DNA from: Rhizobiaceae bacterium
Lineage (GTDB): Bacteria > Pseudomonadota > Alphaproteobacteria > Rhizobiales > Rhizobiaceae
DNA: 20,667 bases
Reading direction: 5' to 3'
NCBI GenBank assembly: GCA_016793565.1
Contig: JAEUMA010000369.1
Location: 1-20,667 of the forward strand
A model generated the notes under the pieces. The model saw nothing but the letters and a program-made list of their open reading frames with translations, had not been told where the DNA came from and searched no databases. The position numbers were made by a program, and so were the translations under genes. This document shows positions 7,962-15,455 of the stretch, piece by piece. Position 1 is the stretch's first letter, and each line of letters begins with the position of its first letter.

Positions 7962-8743
7962 GATGCGCCGTTTCTGCGGCCAAGCCGGTTCGAGGCGACC
8001 ACGAGGCAGACCAGCAGCGCCAGAAGGATGGTCGCGATGGCGTTGATGGACGGGTCGACGCCGCGCCGCATCAGGCCCCAGACGAGGACCGGTACGCTCT
8101 GCTGGTTGCCGATGTTGAACCAGGTGACGACGAACTCGTCGAGGGAGAGGGCCGCCGCCAGCAGCATGGCGCCGATCACCGACGGCCGGATGAGCGGGAA
8201 GGTGATGTCGCGGAACGCCTGCCAGGCCGAGGCGCCGAGGTCGCGGGCAGCCTCCAGCGTGCTGAAGTCGAAGCTCTCCAGCCGCGCGTTCATCGTCAGT
8301 ACGACGAAGGGCAGGCTGACGATCATGTGGCCGATGGCGGCATTGAGCAAACCCTGCGGCATGCCGACCGCGCGGAAGAGCACGGCGAGCGCAATGCCTA
8401 TCACCAGCAGCGGAACGATGGCCGGAAGCAGGCTGCCGGCGAGCAGCGTCGAGCGCAGCCATGCCCGCCGGACCGCTACGAGGCCGAAGGAAAACGCCAC
8501 GCCCATGACGCCGGAAAGCACGGCAGACGTCGCGGCCAGCACGAGGCTGTTGCGCAAAGCGGTGGCGATCAGCGGGTTGGACAGCGCGCTGACATACCAG
8601 TCGAGCGTAAAGCCTTCGATCGGCATGCTGAGGCGGGGCGAGGTCGTGAACGAGAAGATCACGATCACCGCGATCGGCGCATAGAGATAGAGCACGACCA
8701 GCGTCACGAAGCCCGCCGGCAGGACGCGGTTCCACCTCACCAT
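7958..8743 (-). CDS. ABC transporter permease, PotC-like
   Basis: This 261-residue inner-membrane permease has about six hydrophobic spans: around residues 10-31, 66-92, 100-122, 135-155, 188-208 and 235-252. The binding-protein-dependent permease loop EAARDLGASAWQAFRDITFPLIRP (about residues 164-187) contains the EAA motif that contacts the ATPase. DEFVVTWF is typical of PotC-type subunits. It is the second permease of the polyamine/opine-type importer. The ATG at 8743 is chosen because it overlaps the end of the first permease by seven bases and gives the normal family N-terminus. The frame open further upstream to 9733 is an antisense-like extension. Confidence 0.93.
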   Translation of the reverse strand: MVRWNRVLPAGFVTLVVLYLYAPIAVIVIFSFTTSPRLSMPIEGFTLDWYVSALSNPLIATALRNSLVLAATSAVLSGVMGVAFSFGLVAVRRAWLRSTLLAGSLLPAIVPLLVIGIALAVLFRAVGMPQGLLNAAIGHMIVSLPFVVLTMNARLESFDFSTLEAARDLGASAWQAFRDITFPLIRPSVIGAMLLAAALSLDEFVVTWFNIGNQQSVPVLVWGLMRRGVDPSINAIATILLALLVCLVVASNRLGRRNGAS

Positions 8744-9621
8744 CGTGTCGCCCGCCCGATCAGCGCGACGACCGCGAGGAAAGAACACAGCATCACGGCG
8801 ACGACCACGAAGGCCATTGCCGCGCCGAGAGGCCAGTTGGAGCCGATCCCCCGGAACTGGTCGGCGATCACGTTGCCGATCAGCAGGCTCTGCGTGCCGC
8901 CGACGAGGCTTGGGGTCACGAAGTCCCCGGCCGACAGCAGGAACGCGAAGGCGAAAGCGGTGCGCAGGCCGGGCATCACCATCGGCACCAGCACGGTCCG
9001 CAGGCAATAGGCCTTCCCGGCGCCGAGGTCGCGCGCGGCCTCCAGGAAGTCGCGCGGCACGTTGAGCATGGCCGAATAAAGCGGCAGCACGGCGAGCGGC
9101 AGCAAGAGACCGCTGAGCGTGATGACCACCGCCGTATTGCTGTAGATCAGGAATTCCAGCGGCTGGTCGATCAGGCCCAACCACTGCAGGGTGGAGTTGA
9201 GCAGCCCCTGCTTCCCGAGAATTGTCCGCCAGGCGTAGATGCGCACCAGATAGCCGCTGAACAGCGACAGGAGGATGATCTGCAGGATCATCTGGCCCCT
9301 GCGCTCGAAGACGAAGCGCATGCAGTAGGCAAGCGCAAAGGCGACCGGCACGACGATGGCGGTCGTCGCGAAAGCCACGCCGATGGTGCGCAGCATCAGC
9401 GCGCGATAGAGCGGCGAGGTTAGAATTTTGACGTAATTGTCGAGCGTAAAACCGGGGATGAGCTTGAAACCGTTGGCCGTCCAAAAGCTCAGCACCAGCA
9501 GCGCCACGACAGGCAGCGCGAAGACCAGCGCGTAGAAGCCGCCGGCCGGGAGAAGCGCCACACGAGGCGAGGTGCCCCGCCTGAAGGGTTTTGCCAAGCT
9601 CGATGCCATCCGTTCCGTCAC
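8737..9621 (-). CDS. ABC transporter permease, PotB-like
   Basis: This 294-residue inner-membrane subunit has an N-terminal span (about 22-46), five further hydrophobic segments and the EAARDLGAGKAYCLRTVLVPMVMPG permease loop (about 192-217) that docks on the ATPase. It is the first permease of the PotB/HtpB type. The annotated start is GTG at 9619-9621; an in-frame ATG four codons on (9607-9609) is an equally possible start, since neither has a strong Shine-Dalgarno sequence. A stable hairpin lies between this gene and the binding-protein gene before it. Confidence 0.92.
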   Translation of the reverse strand: MTERMASSLAKPFRRGTSPRVALLPAGGFYALVFALPVVALLVLSFWTANGFKLIPGFTLDNYVKILTSPLYRALMLRTIGVAFATTAIVVPVAFALAYCMRFVFERRGQMILQIILLSLFSGYLVRIYAWRTILGKQGLLNSTLQWLGLIDQPLEFLIYSNTAVVITLSGLLLPLAVLPLYSAMLNVPRDFLEAARDLGAGKAYCLRTVLVPMVMPGLRTAFAFAFLLSAGDFVTPSLVGGTQSLLIGNVIADQFRGIGSNWPLGAAMAFVVVAVMLCSFLAVVALIGRATRW

Positions 9622-9636
9622 GGCAAGAGATCGATC

Positions 9637-9664
9637 GGACGCGCAGTTTCGACGCTGCGCGTCC
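9637..9664 (-). terminator. Hairpin after the binding-protein gene (attenuator or mRNA-stabilising)
   Basis: A perfect 10-bp stem, GGACGCGCAG (9637-9646) with CTGCGCGTCC (9655-9664), encloses an 8-base loop between the solute-binding-protein and permease genes. No run of T follows in the direction of transcription, so full termination is unlikely. It more probably limits read-through or protects the 3' end of the binding-protein message, a common arrangement that raises binding protein over permease. Confidence 0.6.
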
Positions 9665-9696
9665 CCGTTGCAATGGATGTCTCGCCCGCGTGTTCG

Positions 9697-10863
9697 TCAG
9701 GAAACCTTGAAGGTCTGCCAGGCCTCGACCCAAGCCGGCGCGCCGACGATGTCGCCGTCGGGCTCCTGCGGTGGCACCACGATCTGCGTGCCGAGGATGC
9801 CGCCGCCAGGCTTGCGGACGTTGTCGTAGGGGAACATACCCCGAATGGCCTCGTCCATCAGCGGGTAGGCGGCCTCGACCGTGCAGCCAGAGGCGAGCTC
9901 GGTCGCCAGCGCGGCGTTCGATTCCGGCTTGGTCATGAAGTCGATGAAGGCGTAGGCGTTGTCGATGTTGGGCGCGTCGACGGCGATCGCATAGGCGTCG
10001 GACCAGTAGAAAGTGCCGTCGACGGACGGCGAACCGACGGTGAGTTCCACACCCTTTTCCTTGGCGATCATCACCTGATAGGCCCAGCCGCCGATGCCGA
10101 TCGAGGCGTCGCCGCGCACCAGGACATCGGCCATGTCGCCGTGCGAGGCGCCGATCGTCACCACGTTAGGCTTCACCTTCAGCATGGCGTCGACCACCTG
10201 TTGGAGTTGCGCCGCCGTCAGCCGGCTCGGTTCGGGCATGCCGAGCGAGGTCGCCCACAGCCAGATATTGCCGAACGGATCGTCCAGAAGCACCAACTGG
10301 CCCTTGTACTTCTCGTCGGCGAAGTCGGTGTAGCGTTCCGGCATGGCATCCCACTTCTTGGGATTGTAGACGCAGGGCTCGTCGCCCCAGATCATCGGAA
10401 TGCCGTAGGTCTTGCCGTCGCGCACCAGCCAGGGGGCGTCCTTGAAAGCGGGCCACAACCCTGCCGCGGTTGGAATCCGGCTGAGGTCGAGCGGCTGGAA
10501 GAGTTCCACATTCGCCTTCAAGATCGCCAGTTGGAAATCCTTGTTAGGCGTCAGAAGGTCCATGGCGCCACGGCCGCCGGTGTTGAAACGCGTCAGCGCC
10601 TCGTCGGCGGCGGACTGGAAGGACGCGTTCATCTTGATGTTGTTGGCTTCCAGGAACGGCTTGGCGACATTGGCGCCGTGCTCGCCGTCCCAGCCGAGGA
10701 AGTTGAGCTCCCCGCCCAGCTTGGGGGCATCCTGCGCGCCGGCCGGCAAGGTGCCGCCGAGCATCGTGACGGTCGCCATGCCGGCGGCGCCCTGGAGGAA
10801 GCTGCGGCGGCTGACGGCCGCGTTCAGCTTCGTGTCGAGAATGGCTCTGATCCTGTCGTCCAC
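9697..10863 (-). CDS. Tat-exported ABC substrate-binding protein, PotD/spermidine-putrescine type
   Basis: This 388-residue periplasmic binding protein starts at GTG. The N-terminus contains a twin-arginine motif, SRRSFLQ (residues 18-24), then a hydrophobic stretch to about 40 and a likely cleavage site near AGA-QDA (41-46). The mature part begins with LNFLGWDGE and has typical PotD-family segments, including WGDEPCVYNPKKWD, LLDDPFGNI, and IDFMTKPESNA near the C-terminus. The GTG at 10863 is chosen because AAGGAG lies seven bases upstream and the Tat motif follows at the normal distance; the upstream frame runs through the promoter. Tat export implies folding before translocation. It is the first gene of the ten-gene operon and sets substrate choice, probably a cationic or nitrogen-rich small molecule. 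Confidence 0.93.
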   Translation of the reverse strand: MDDRIRAILDTKLNAAVSRRSFLQGAAGMATVTMLGGTLPAGAQDAPKLGGELNFLGWDGEHGANVAKPFLEANNIKMNASFQSAADEALTRFNTGGRGAMDLLTPNKDFQLAILKANVELFQPLDLSRIPTAAGLWPAFKDAPWLVRDGKTYGIPMIWGDEPCVYNPKKWDAMPERYTDFADEKYKGQLVLLDDPFGNIWLWATSLGMPEPSRLTAAQLQQVVDAMLKVKPNVVTIGASHGDMADVLVRGDASIGIGGWAYQVMIAKEKGVELTVGSPSVDGTFYWSDAYAIAVDAPNIDNAYAFIDFMTKPESNAALATELASGCTVEAAYPLMDEAIRGMFPYDNVRKPGGGILGTQIVVPPQEPDGDIVGAPAWVEAWQTFKVS

Positions 10864-10945
10864 GGTCGTTCTCCTTGCCCGTCTGATGAGAGCGCCTCTT
10901 GCGGCTTCGATCCCCGTCGCCGGCCTTCGCGCGGCTGTTGTTGAG

Positions 10946-11001
10946 ATTAGGGGTTGTTTTGTATATGAAGTCAAGTGCCGCTTATGAAGCGGATTCATAT
11001 T
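10946..11001. promoter_or_regulatory. Divergent promoter with putative IclR operator
   Basis: Toward the minus-strand operon: TTGACT (complement of 10969-10974), 17 bases, CCTAAT (complement of 10946-10951). Toward the SDR gene: TTGTAT (10959-10964), 17 bases, TTATGA (10982-10987). The two promoters interleave, so one protein bound here could govern both. The overlap carries TATATGAA (10962-10969), GTCAAG (10970-10975), TATGAA (10983-10988) and TTCATATT (10994-11001). GTCAAG-N7-TATGAA recurs in front of the IclR gene. Box positions are seen; binding by the neighbouring IclR protein is inference. Confidence 0.6.
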
Positions 11002-11020
11002 CTGCCGGAGCGGAGGCGAG

Positions 11021-11800
11021 ATGAGGCTGGCCGGTAAGGTGGCGATGATCACCGGCGCGACGCGGGGCATCGGCCTGTCGATCGCGCGCCGTTATGCCGG
11101 CGAAGGGGCGGTTGTGCTCGTGGTCGGGCGCGATCAGGAGCGTTGCGATGCGGCCGCGGCCTCGATCCGAGCGGCAGGCGGCGTGGCGTACGGGATCGCA
11201 GCCGATGTCAGCCACATCGCCGGCCATAAGGCCCTTGTGAAGGCGGCCGTCGCGTGGGCCGGCGGCGTGGACATCCTGGTCAATAACGCAGGTGTGGTCG
11301 ACATCGAGCCGCTGGATCGTATCACCGAACGGTCCTGGGATTCGGTCTGGAATACCAACGTCAAGGGCCTGGTGTTCCTGATGCAGGCGGTCGCGCGGCA
11401 GATGATCAGCCAGGGTCGGGGTGGCCGGATCATCAACATCGCGTCGGAATCGGGCCGGCGCGGAGAGAAATTCTGCCTCAGCTACGGCGCTTCGAAGGCC
11501 GCCTTGATCCATATCACGCAAAGTGCTGCGTATGAGCTCGCCGAGCACGGTATCACCGTCAACGGCATTGCGCCCGGCGTCGTCGATACGGAGATGTGGG
11601 ACAAGGTCGACCGGCAGCTTGCCGGCCTCTACGGCCGTGCTCCTGGCGAGTCGCGGCGCATGGCCGAGGCAGCCGTGCCTCTCGGCCGTTTCGGCCGCCC
11701 GCAGGATATAGACGGAGCGGCTGTATTTCTGGCGTCGGCCGATGCCGACTACATCACCGCGCAGACATTGAACGTCGACGGCGGCAACGTGCCAAGCTGA
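11021..11800 (+). CDS. SDR family oxidoreductase, sorbitol/polyol dehydrogenase-like
   Basis: This 259-residue classical short-chain dehydrogenase has the NAD-binding TGATRGIG at residues 11-18 and NNAG at 88-91. The catalytic residues are Ser142 (NIASES), Tyr155 and Lys159 (YGASK). The C-terminal half, with APGVVDTEMWDKVD (184-197) and ending VDGGNVPS, closely recalls bacterial sorbitol (L-iditol 2-) and galactitol dehydrogenases. It would interconvert a hydroxyl and a ketone on a polyol-like substrate using NAD(H). A GGAGG lies four bases before the ATG. It is the first gene of the rightward unit, divergent from the importer operon and followed after 23 bases by the M24 gene. Confidence 0.9.
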   Translation: MRLAGKVAMITGATRGIGLSIARRYAGEGAVVLVVGRDQERCDAAAASIRAAGGVAYGIAADVSHIAGHKALVKAAVAWAGGVDILVNNAGVVDIEPLDRITERSWDSVWNTNVKGLVFLMQAVARQMISQGRGGRIINIASESGRRGEKFCLSYGASKAALIHITQSAAYELAEHGITVNGIAPGVVDTEMWDKVDRQLAGLYGRAPGESRRMAEAAVPLGRFGRPQDIDGAAVFLASADADYITAQTLNVDGGNVPS

Positions 11801-11823
11801 AATTCGGTGAGAGGGGGAGCGCA

Positions 11824-12981
11824 TTGTCAAAACATGATTTCACTGCGGAGGAGTTCGCCGACCGGTTGAGGCGCGTGCGCGTCGCGCTCGGCGAAGCAGG
11901 TCTCGACTGGCTCGTCGTCGTCCACCCGGTCTCGATCCACTGGCTGACGGGAAGCGACGCCAAGAGCTACCAGGAGTTCCAGTGCCTGCTGATCGGCGCG
12001 CGCGACGAGCCGCTGGTGGTGCTGACGCGCAACGGCGAAGTGCACGAATTCCGTACGGATTCGCTGGCCGATGTCGTCTACGGCTTTGGCGGTGGCGAAA
12101 ACGAGGATCCGATCGCCGCTTTCGCCGCGGTCGCCCGGCGTCACGGCCTCGATGGTAAGCGCGTGGGTCTCGAAGTGCCGGCGTTCTATCTCCACCCGCA
12201 CCACTACATTGCCCTGTGCGACCTGCTCGGCGCTTCGCTGGTGGCCGAGCCCACGCAGCTGATCGCGCGGCTGAAGCTGGTGAAGTCCGCCGCAGAACTC
12301 GGCTATATCCGGCGTGCGGCGGAGGTCGCCGATCTCGGCCTCTCCCGTTTCCGGCGCGACATCGTCGAGGGAGCGAGCGAGCTTGCGCTTGCAGGCGGCG
12401 TCTACGAGACGCTGCTCCAGAACGGCAGCGGGCTCGCCGCCAGCCCGATCAATCTCGTTTCCGGCCCTCGCTCGGCCTATAGCCACGGCGCGCCGACGGA
12501 GCGCCGGCTCGAGGCAGGCGATGCCATCAACATCGAGTTCGGCGCGACCTGTCGCCGCTATACGTCGACGATCGGGCGGCAGTTTTCGCTGGGCAGGCCG
12601 ACAGCCCGGCATCGCGAACTATACGACGTTGTGCGGGCTGCCAGCGATGCGATGCTGGCGGAAATCCGCGATGGCGTTGCGGCCGCGCAGGTGCATGGGG
12701 TCGCCCGCGACGTCATCAACGCGGCCGGCCTCGGCGAATATCGCGTGCACCTTTCCGGCTACGGGCTGGCGCCGGGCTTTCCGCCGAGCTGGGCGGAACC
12801 TATGCATCTGATTGGAGACAGCCCCGACACGCTGAAGGCGGGGATGGTAATTACGGTCGAGCCGCCCGTTTTCGTCGCGCCTGAAGGGCTCGGCGCACGC
12901 ATCATCGACAATGTGCTGGTGACGAAAACCGGCTGCGAATTGCTTGGCCGTGCGCCACGCGACCTCGTGGCGGTCGAGTAG
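11824..12981 (+). CDS. M24-fold hydrolase, creatinase/ectoine-hydrolase (DoeA/EutD) type
   Basis: This 385-residue protein has a creatinase-type N-terminal domain (about 8-145) and a pita-bread catalytic domain (about 155-375). It starts at TTG, supported by GAGAGGGGGAG just upstream and by the following SKHDFTAEEFADRL, which matches the family N-terminus. Relative to true aminopeptidase P the metal ligands are largely lost: Glu238 (IEFG) and Thr249 stand where Asp is expected, Tyr313 (GYG) replaces the histidine of GHG, and Ile361 precedes Asp362 where RIED is usual. Glu346 (VEPP) remains. The GYGLAPGFPPSWAEP region resembles the GYSLGLNYPPDWGE segment I recall from ectoine hydrolase DoeA. 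It therefore probably opens a cyclic amide or amidine without a dinuclear metal centre. Creatinase-like activity is an alternative. Confidence 0.85.
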   Translation: MSKHDFTAEEFADRLRRVRVALGEAGLDWLVVVHPVSIHWLTGSDAKSYQEFQCLLIGARDEPLVVLTRNGEVHEFRTDSLADVVYGFGGGENEDPIAAFAAVARRHGLDGKRVGLEVPAFYLHPHHYIALCDLLGASLVAEPTQLIARLKLVKSAAELGYIRRAAEVADLGLSRFRRDIVEGASELALAGGVYETLLQNGSGLAASPINLVSGPRSAYSHGAPTERRLEAGDAINIEFGATCRRYTSTIGRQFSLGRPTARHRELYDVVRAASDAMLAEIRDGVAAAQVHGVARDVINAAGLGEYRVHLSGYGLAPGFPPSWAEPMHLIGDSPDTLKAGMVITVEPPVFVAPEGLGARIIDNVLVTKTGCELLGRAPRDLVAVE

Positions 12982-12983
12982 GC

Positions 12984-13751
12984 CTATCCCGCGAGTTCGG
13001 TGGCGATTTCGTCGCAGGCGAGCTTGAGCCGGGCCAGGATGGCCTCGAAATTCGGCGGCGTGCTGCGCCTGCTGACCGCGGCGACGGTGACGCAGGCGAC
13101 CGCGCGCCCGTCCTTGGTAACGATCGGGCAGACGATGTCGGTGACGCCGACAATGTCGCGGCTTTCGTGGATGATGGCGCCTTGCCGGCGCACCTCGTCC
13201 AGTTCGGCGCCGAGCGTGGTGGGATCCGGCGGCTCGCGCATCAGCGTCAGGCATTCCGCAATCATGCGGTCGCGCACGGTCTGGGGCTGGAACGCCATCA
13301 GCACCAGCCCGGAATGCGCGTCTGCCAGCGGCCGGCGGTAGCCGAGCTTCAACGAGAAATTCATGTCGGCGCCGCCCGAGGCGGCTGCGATGATGACCGT
13401 TTCGCCGCGGTGCGCGACGACCAGGTGGGCTGCCTGGTGGACCTGCTCGGCAAAGCGCTCGACGATCGGCGCGGCGGTGCTGACCAAGTCGCGGGCGCGT
13501 GCCGTCTGCATGCCCAGCCCGAACAGCTTGTTCGACAGCATCAGCCCATCACCGCTCTCGTCGCGCTGGATGTAACCGCGGCCGAGCAACACATGAACCA
13601 TGCGGAAGATCTCGTTCTTGGACCGCCCCAACTCCTCGGCGATCTGACGGGTGCCCATCGGATGCCCGGCATTGGCTAGCAGTTCGAGGATATCCAGCCC
13701 CTTTTCGAGGGCTGGCGCGCTATAGGTGAGCTTTTCGTCGTTCATTTCCAT
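12984..13751 (-). CDS. IclR family transcriptional regulator
   Basis: This 255-residue regulator has an N-terminal winged helix-turn-helix (about 15-75; ALEKGLDILELL and TRQIAEELGRSKNEIFRMVHVLLGRGYIQ) and a C-terminal IclR effector domain. AHSGLVLMAF (about 149) and GVTDIVCPIVTKDGRAVACVTVAA (about 205-228) are typical of the latter. The effector would be the pathway substrate or an intermediate. It is convergent with the M24 gene, with two bases between the stops. The start could be either ATG at 13751 or the one two codons later at 13745; neither has a strong ribosome site. It lies between the two catabolic regions and has a putative operator immediately upstream, so autoregulation is likely. 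Confidence 0.93.
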   Translation of the reverse strand: MEMNDEKLTYSAPALEKGLDILELLANAGHPMGTRQIAEELGRSKNEIFRMVHVLLGRGYIQRDESGDGLMLSNKLFGLGMQTARARDLVSTAAPIVERFAEQVHQAAHLVVAHRGETVIIAAASGGADMNFSLKLGYRRPLADAHSGLVLMAFQPQTVRDRMIAECLTLMREPPDPTTLGAELDEVRRQGAIIHESRDIVGVTDIVCPIVTKDGRAVACVTVAAVSRRSTPPNFEAILARLKLACDEIATELAG

Positions 13752-13754
13752 CGT

Positions 13755-13785
13755 TTCATATATGACGCTTGACGCTACATATGAA
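13755..13785. promoter_or_regulatory. Putative IclR operator and promoter region of the regulator gene
   Basis: An interrupted inverted repeat runs from TTCATATATG (13755-13764) to CATATGAA (13778-13785), with CTTGAC (13768-13773) between. Read on the minus strand it contains GTCAAG-N7-TATGAA, the same arrangement and spacing as at 10970-10988. It ends only about four bases from the IclR start, where binding would block expression. A weak rightward promoter starting at TTGACG (13769) is possible but has a poor -10. Confidence 0.55.
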
Positions 13786-13825
13786 CCAGAGATAGCGTCG
13801 TGACCAGACCGTGGGGCTGAAAACT

Positions 13826-14098
13826 AGAGCGGTTCAGGGCCAGATGGAAACAGTTCTGTTTGCTCGATGGCGAGATGATCCGCAAGGAAGGCGGCGCAGG
13901 CCCGATGTGGTGCGTCGGGCGAGCCGGCTGACGCGGCGGGCATCCGCCAGCGGCAAACCCTTCGGGCCGGGTCAATTCGACCCAAATCCATCGGCGTGCA
14001 TGTTGTCCGATGCACCACATCGGACCTGCGACGCCCGCCTCGACCTTGGGATCGAATTGCCTCCGGCAGAACGTTCCCATCTGGCCCTGAACCGCTCT
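13826..14098. repeat. 273-bp foldback (MITE-like) element with 22-bp perfect terminal inverted repeats
   Basis: The terminal inverted repeats at 13826-13847 and 14077-14098 are identical over 22 bp and begin AGAGCGGTTCAGGGCCAG. Similarity continues inward through an imperfect CAGATGG..GTTCTG block (to 13858 and from 14067). A second inner pair is CCGATGTGGTGC (13902-13913) against GCACCACATCGG (14012-14023), and a third near the centre is GGGTC-AATTC-GACCC. The whole element could fold into one long interrupted hairpin. No transposase gene is inside. The same end sequence forms the palindrome at 271-319, so this is one member of a dispersed family. It sits between the IclR gene and the second importer, in the importer's leader region. 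Confidence 0.8.
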
Positions 14099-14136
14099 TG
14101 CGGCTTTACCGCAAGGGCAGAAGGGCGCCGGGCCAC

Positions 14137-14808
14137 ATGAACTACAATTTCAAGTTCGGCGCCCTGTGGCGCTACCAGGACGAGATCGTGCAGGGGCTGC
14201 TGCTCACGCTGCAGCTTTCGGCGGTCACGATGGTCTGCGGGCTAGTGATCGGGCTTGGCGTCGCACTCGCCGCCGGCAGCCCTAGGCGGATGCTGAGCGC
14301 CCCGGCGCGCGTCTATGTCGAGACTATCCGCAATACGCCGCTCCTGGTGCAGCTGTTCATCGTCTATTTCGGCCTGCCGTCGATCGGCATCAAGCTCGAT
14401 GCGCTCACGGCGGCGCTGATCGCACTTTCCGTCAACATGGGCGCTTACAGCGCCGAAATCCTGCGCGCCGGCTTCGAGTCAGTGCGCCGCAGCCAGGTTG
14501 AGGCGGCGCGCTCGCTGGGGCTGACGGCCGGGCAGGCGTTCCGTCACGTGGTGCTTTTCCAGGCGATGAAGGCAATCTATCCGGCGCTGGCCAGCCAGTT
14601 CGTGCTGATGATGCTGGCGACGAGCGTCGTCTCGTCGATCGGCGTGGCCGAACTTTTTCACCAGGCCTCCTTCATCGATTCCAGGACCTACCGGTCGTTC
14701 GAGGCCTATGCGCTGATCACGCTCTCCTATCTCGCGCTCACGCTGGTGTTCCGCAGCCTGTTCTCGGGCGTGTATTGGGCAGTGTTCGTCAGGCGGCCGC
14801 GCCGATGA
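14137..14808 (+). CDS. ABC transporter permease, polar amino acid type (EhuC/HisQM-like)
   Basis: This 223-residue inner-membrane protein of the His/Glu/Gln/Arg/opine permease family has several hydrophobic spans (about 20-45, 55-75, 85-107, 145-165 and 190-215). The family motifs ETIRNTPLLVQLF (about 63-75) and EAARSLGLTAGQAFRHVVLFQA (about 120-141) are present. It forms a heterodimeric channel with the next gene product. The ATG at 14137 gives the usual family N-terminus (MNYNFKFGALWRYQDEIVQG). Open frame continues upstream into the foldback element, but that part has no family character. The Shine-Dalgarno is weak. The last codons overlap the next gene as ATGA. Confidence 0.92.
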   Translation: MNYNFKFGALWRYQDEIVQGLLLTLQLSAVTMVCGLVIGLGVALAAGSPRRMLSAPARVYVETIRNTPLLVQLFIVYFGLPSIGIKLDALTAALIALSVNMGAYSAEILRAGFESVRRSQVEAARSLGLTAGQAFRHVVLFQAMKAIYPALASQFVLMMLATSVVSSIGVAELFHQASFIDSRTYRSFEAYALITLSYLALTLVFRSLFSGVYWAVFVRRPRR

Positions 14809-15455
14809 TCCGCGAATTCTCGCCGGCAGACGTCGTCTACCTCATCGCCGCGGCCCGCTGGACCGTGCTGCTGGCGCTGACGGCGATGGTCGGCGGCGGC
14901 CTGCTCGGCCTTCTGGTGGCGGTCCTGCGCATCATTCCCTTGCGCCCGGTGAACTGGCTGGCCATCGGCTACGTCAACCTGATCCAGGGCACGCCGCTGC
15001 TCGGCCAGCTGTTCGTCTTCTTCTTCGGCCTGCCGCTGTTCGGCCTCTCGGTGGAGGCGTGGACGGCGGCGGCACTGTCGCTGTCGATCTACGCGTCGGC
15101 CTTCTTCGGCGAGATCTGGCGCGGCAGCCTGCAATCGGTGTCACCGCGCCAGTGGGAAGCGGGTGCCGCGCTCGGCCTGACCTATCCGCAGCGCCTGTTC
15201 TACGTGATCCTGCCCCAGGCGGTGCGCATCAGCGTGCCACCTACCGTCGGCTTCCTGGTGCAGCTGGTGAAGAACACGTCGCTGACGGCGCTGATCGGCT
15301 TCGTGGAGCTGACGAGGGCGAGCCAGATCATCACAGGCGCGACCTTCGCGCCCTTGCCGGTCTACCTGACCGCCGCGGTCATCTATTTCGCGATCTGCTT
15401 TTCCCTCTCGCAGCTCAGCCGCCGGCTGGAAAGGGGGCTTCATGCCGCTCGTTGA
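14805..15455 (+). CDS. ABC transporter permease, polar amino acid type (EhuD/HisM-like)
   Basis: This 216-residue inner-membrane permease is the partner of the preceding gene. It has the NLIQGTPLLGQLFVFFFGLP motif (about 58-77), the permease loop EAGAALGLTYPQRLFYVILPQAV (about 121-143) and about five hydrophobic spans. FLVQLVKNTSLTALIG (about 151-166) is highly typical of polar amino acid importers. The start is fixed by an ATGA overlap with the previous stop. Its 3' end overlaps the ATPase start by 14 bases, which keeps transporter subunits translationally linked. Confidence 0.93.
   Translation: MIREFSPADVVYLIAAARWTVLLALTAMVGGGLLGLLVAVLRIIPLRPVNWLAIGYVNLIQGTPLLGQLFVFFFGLPLFGLSVEAWTAAALSLSIYASAFFGEIWRGSLQSVSPRQWEAGAALGLTYPQRLFYVILPQAVRISVPPTVGFLVQLVKNTSLTALIGFVELTRASQIITGATFAPLPVYLTAAVIYFAICFSLSQLSRRLERGLHAAR

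Noticed and set aside
9673..10944. Long plus-strand open frame (about 423 codons) opposite the PotD-type binding-protein gene
   Set aside because: It is antisense to a complete binding protein with a Tat signal and ribosome site, and has no recognisable motif of its own.
13769..13797. Rightward promoter TTGACG-N17-ATAGCG for the second importer
   Set aside because: The -10 match is poor and the foldback element intervenes; only worth testing by transcript mapping.
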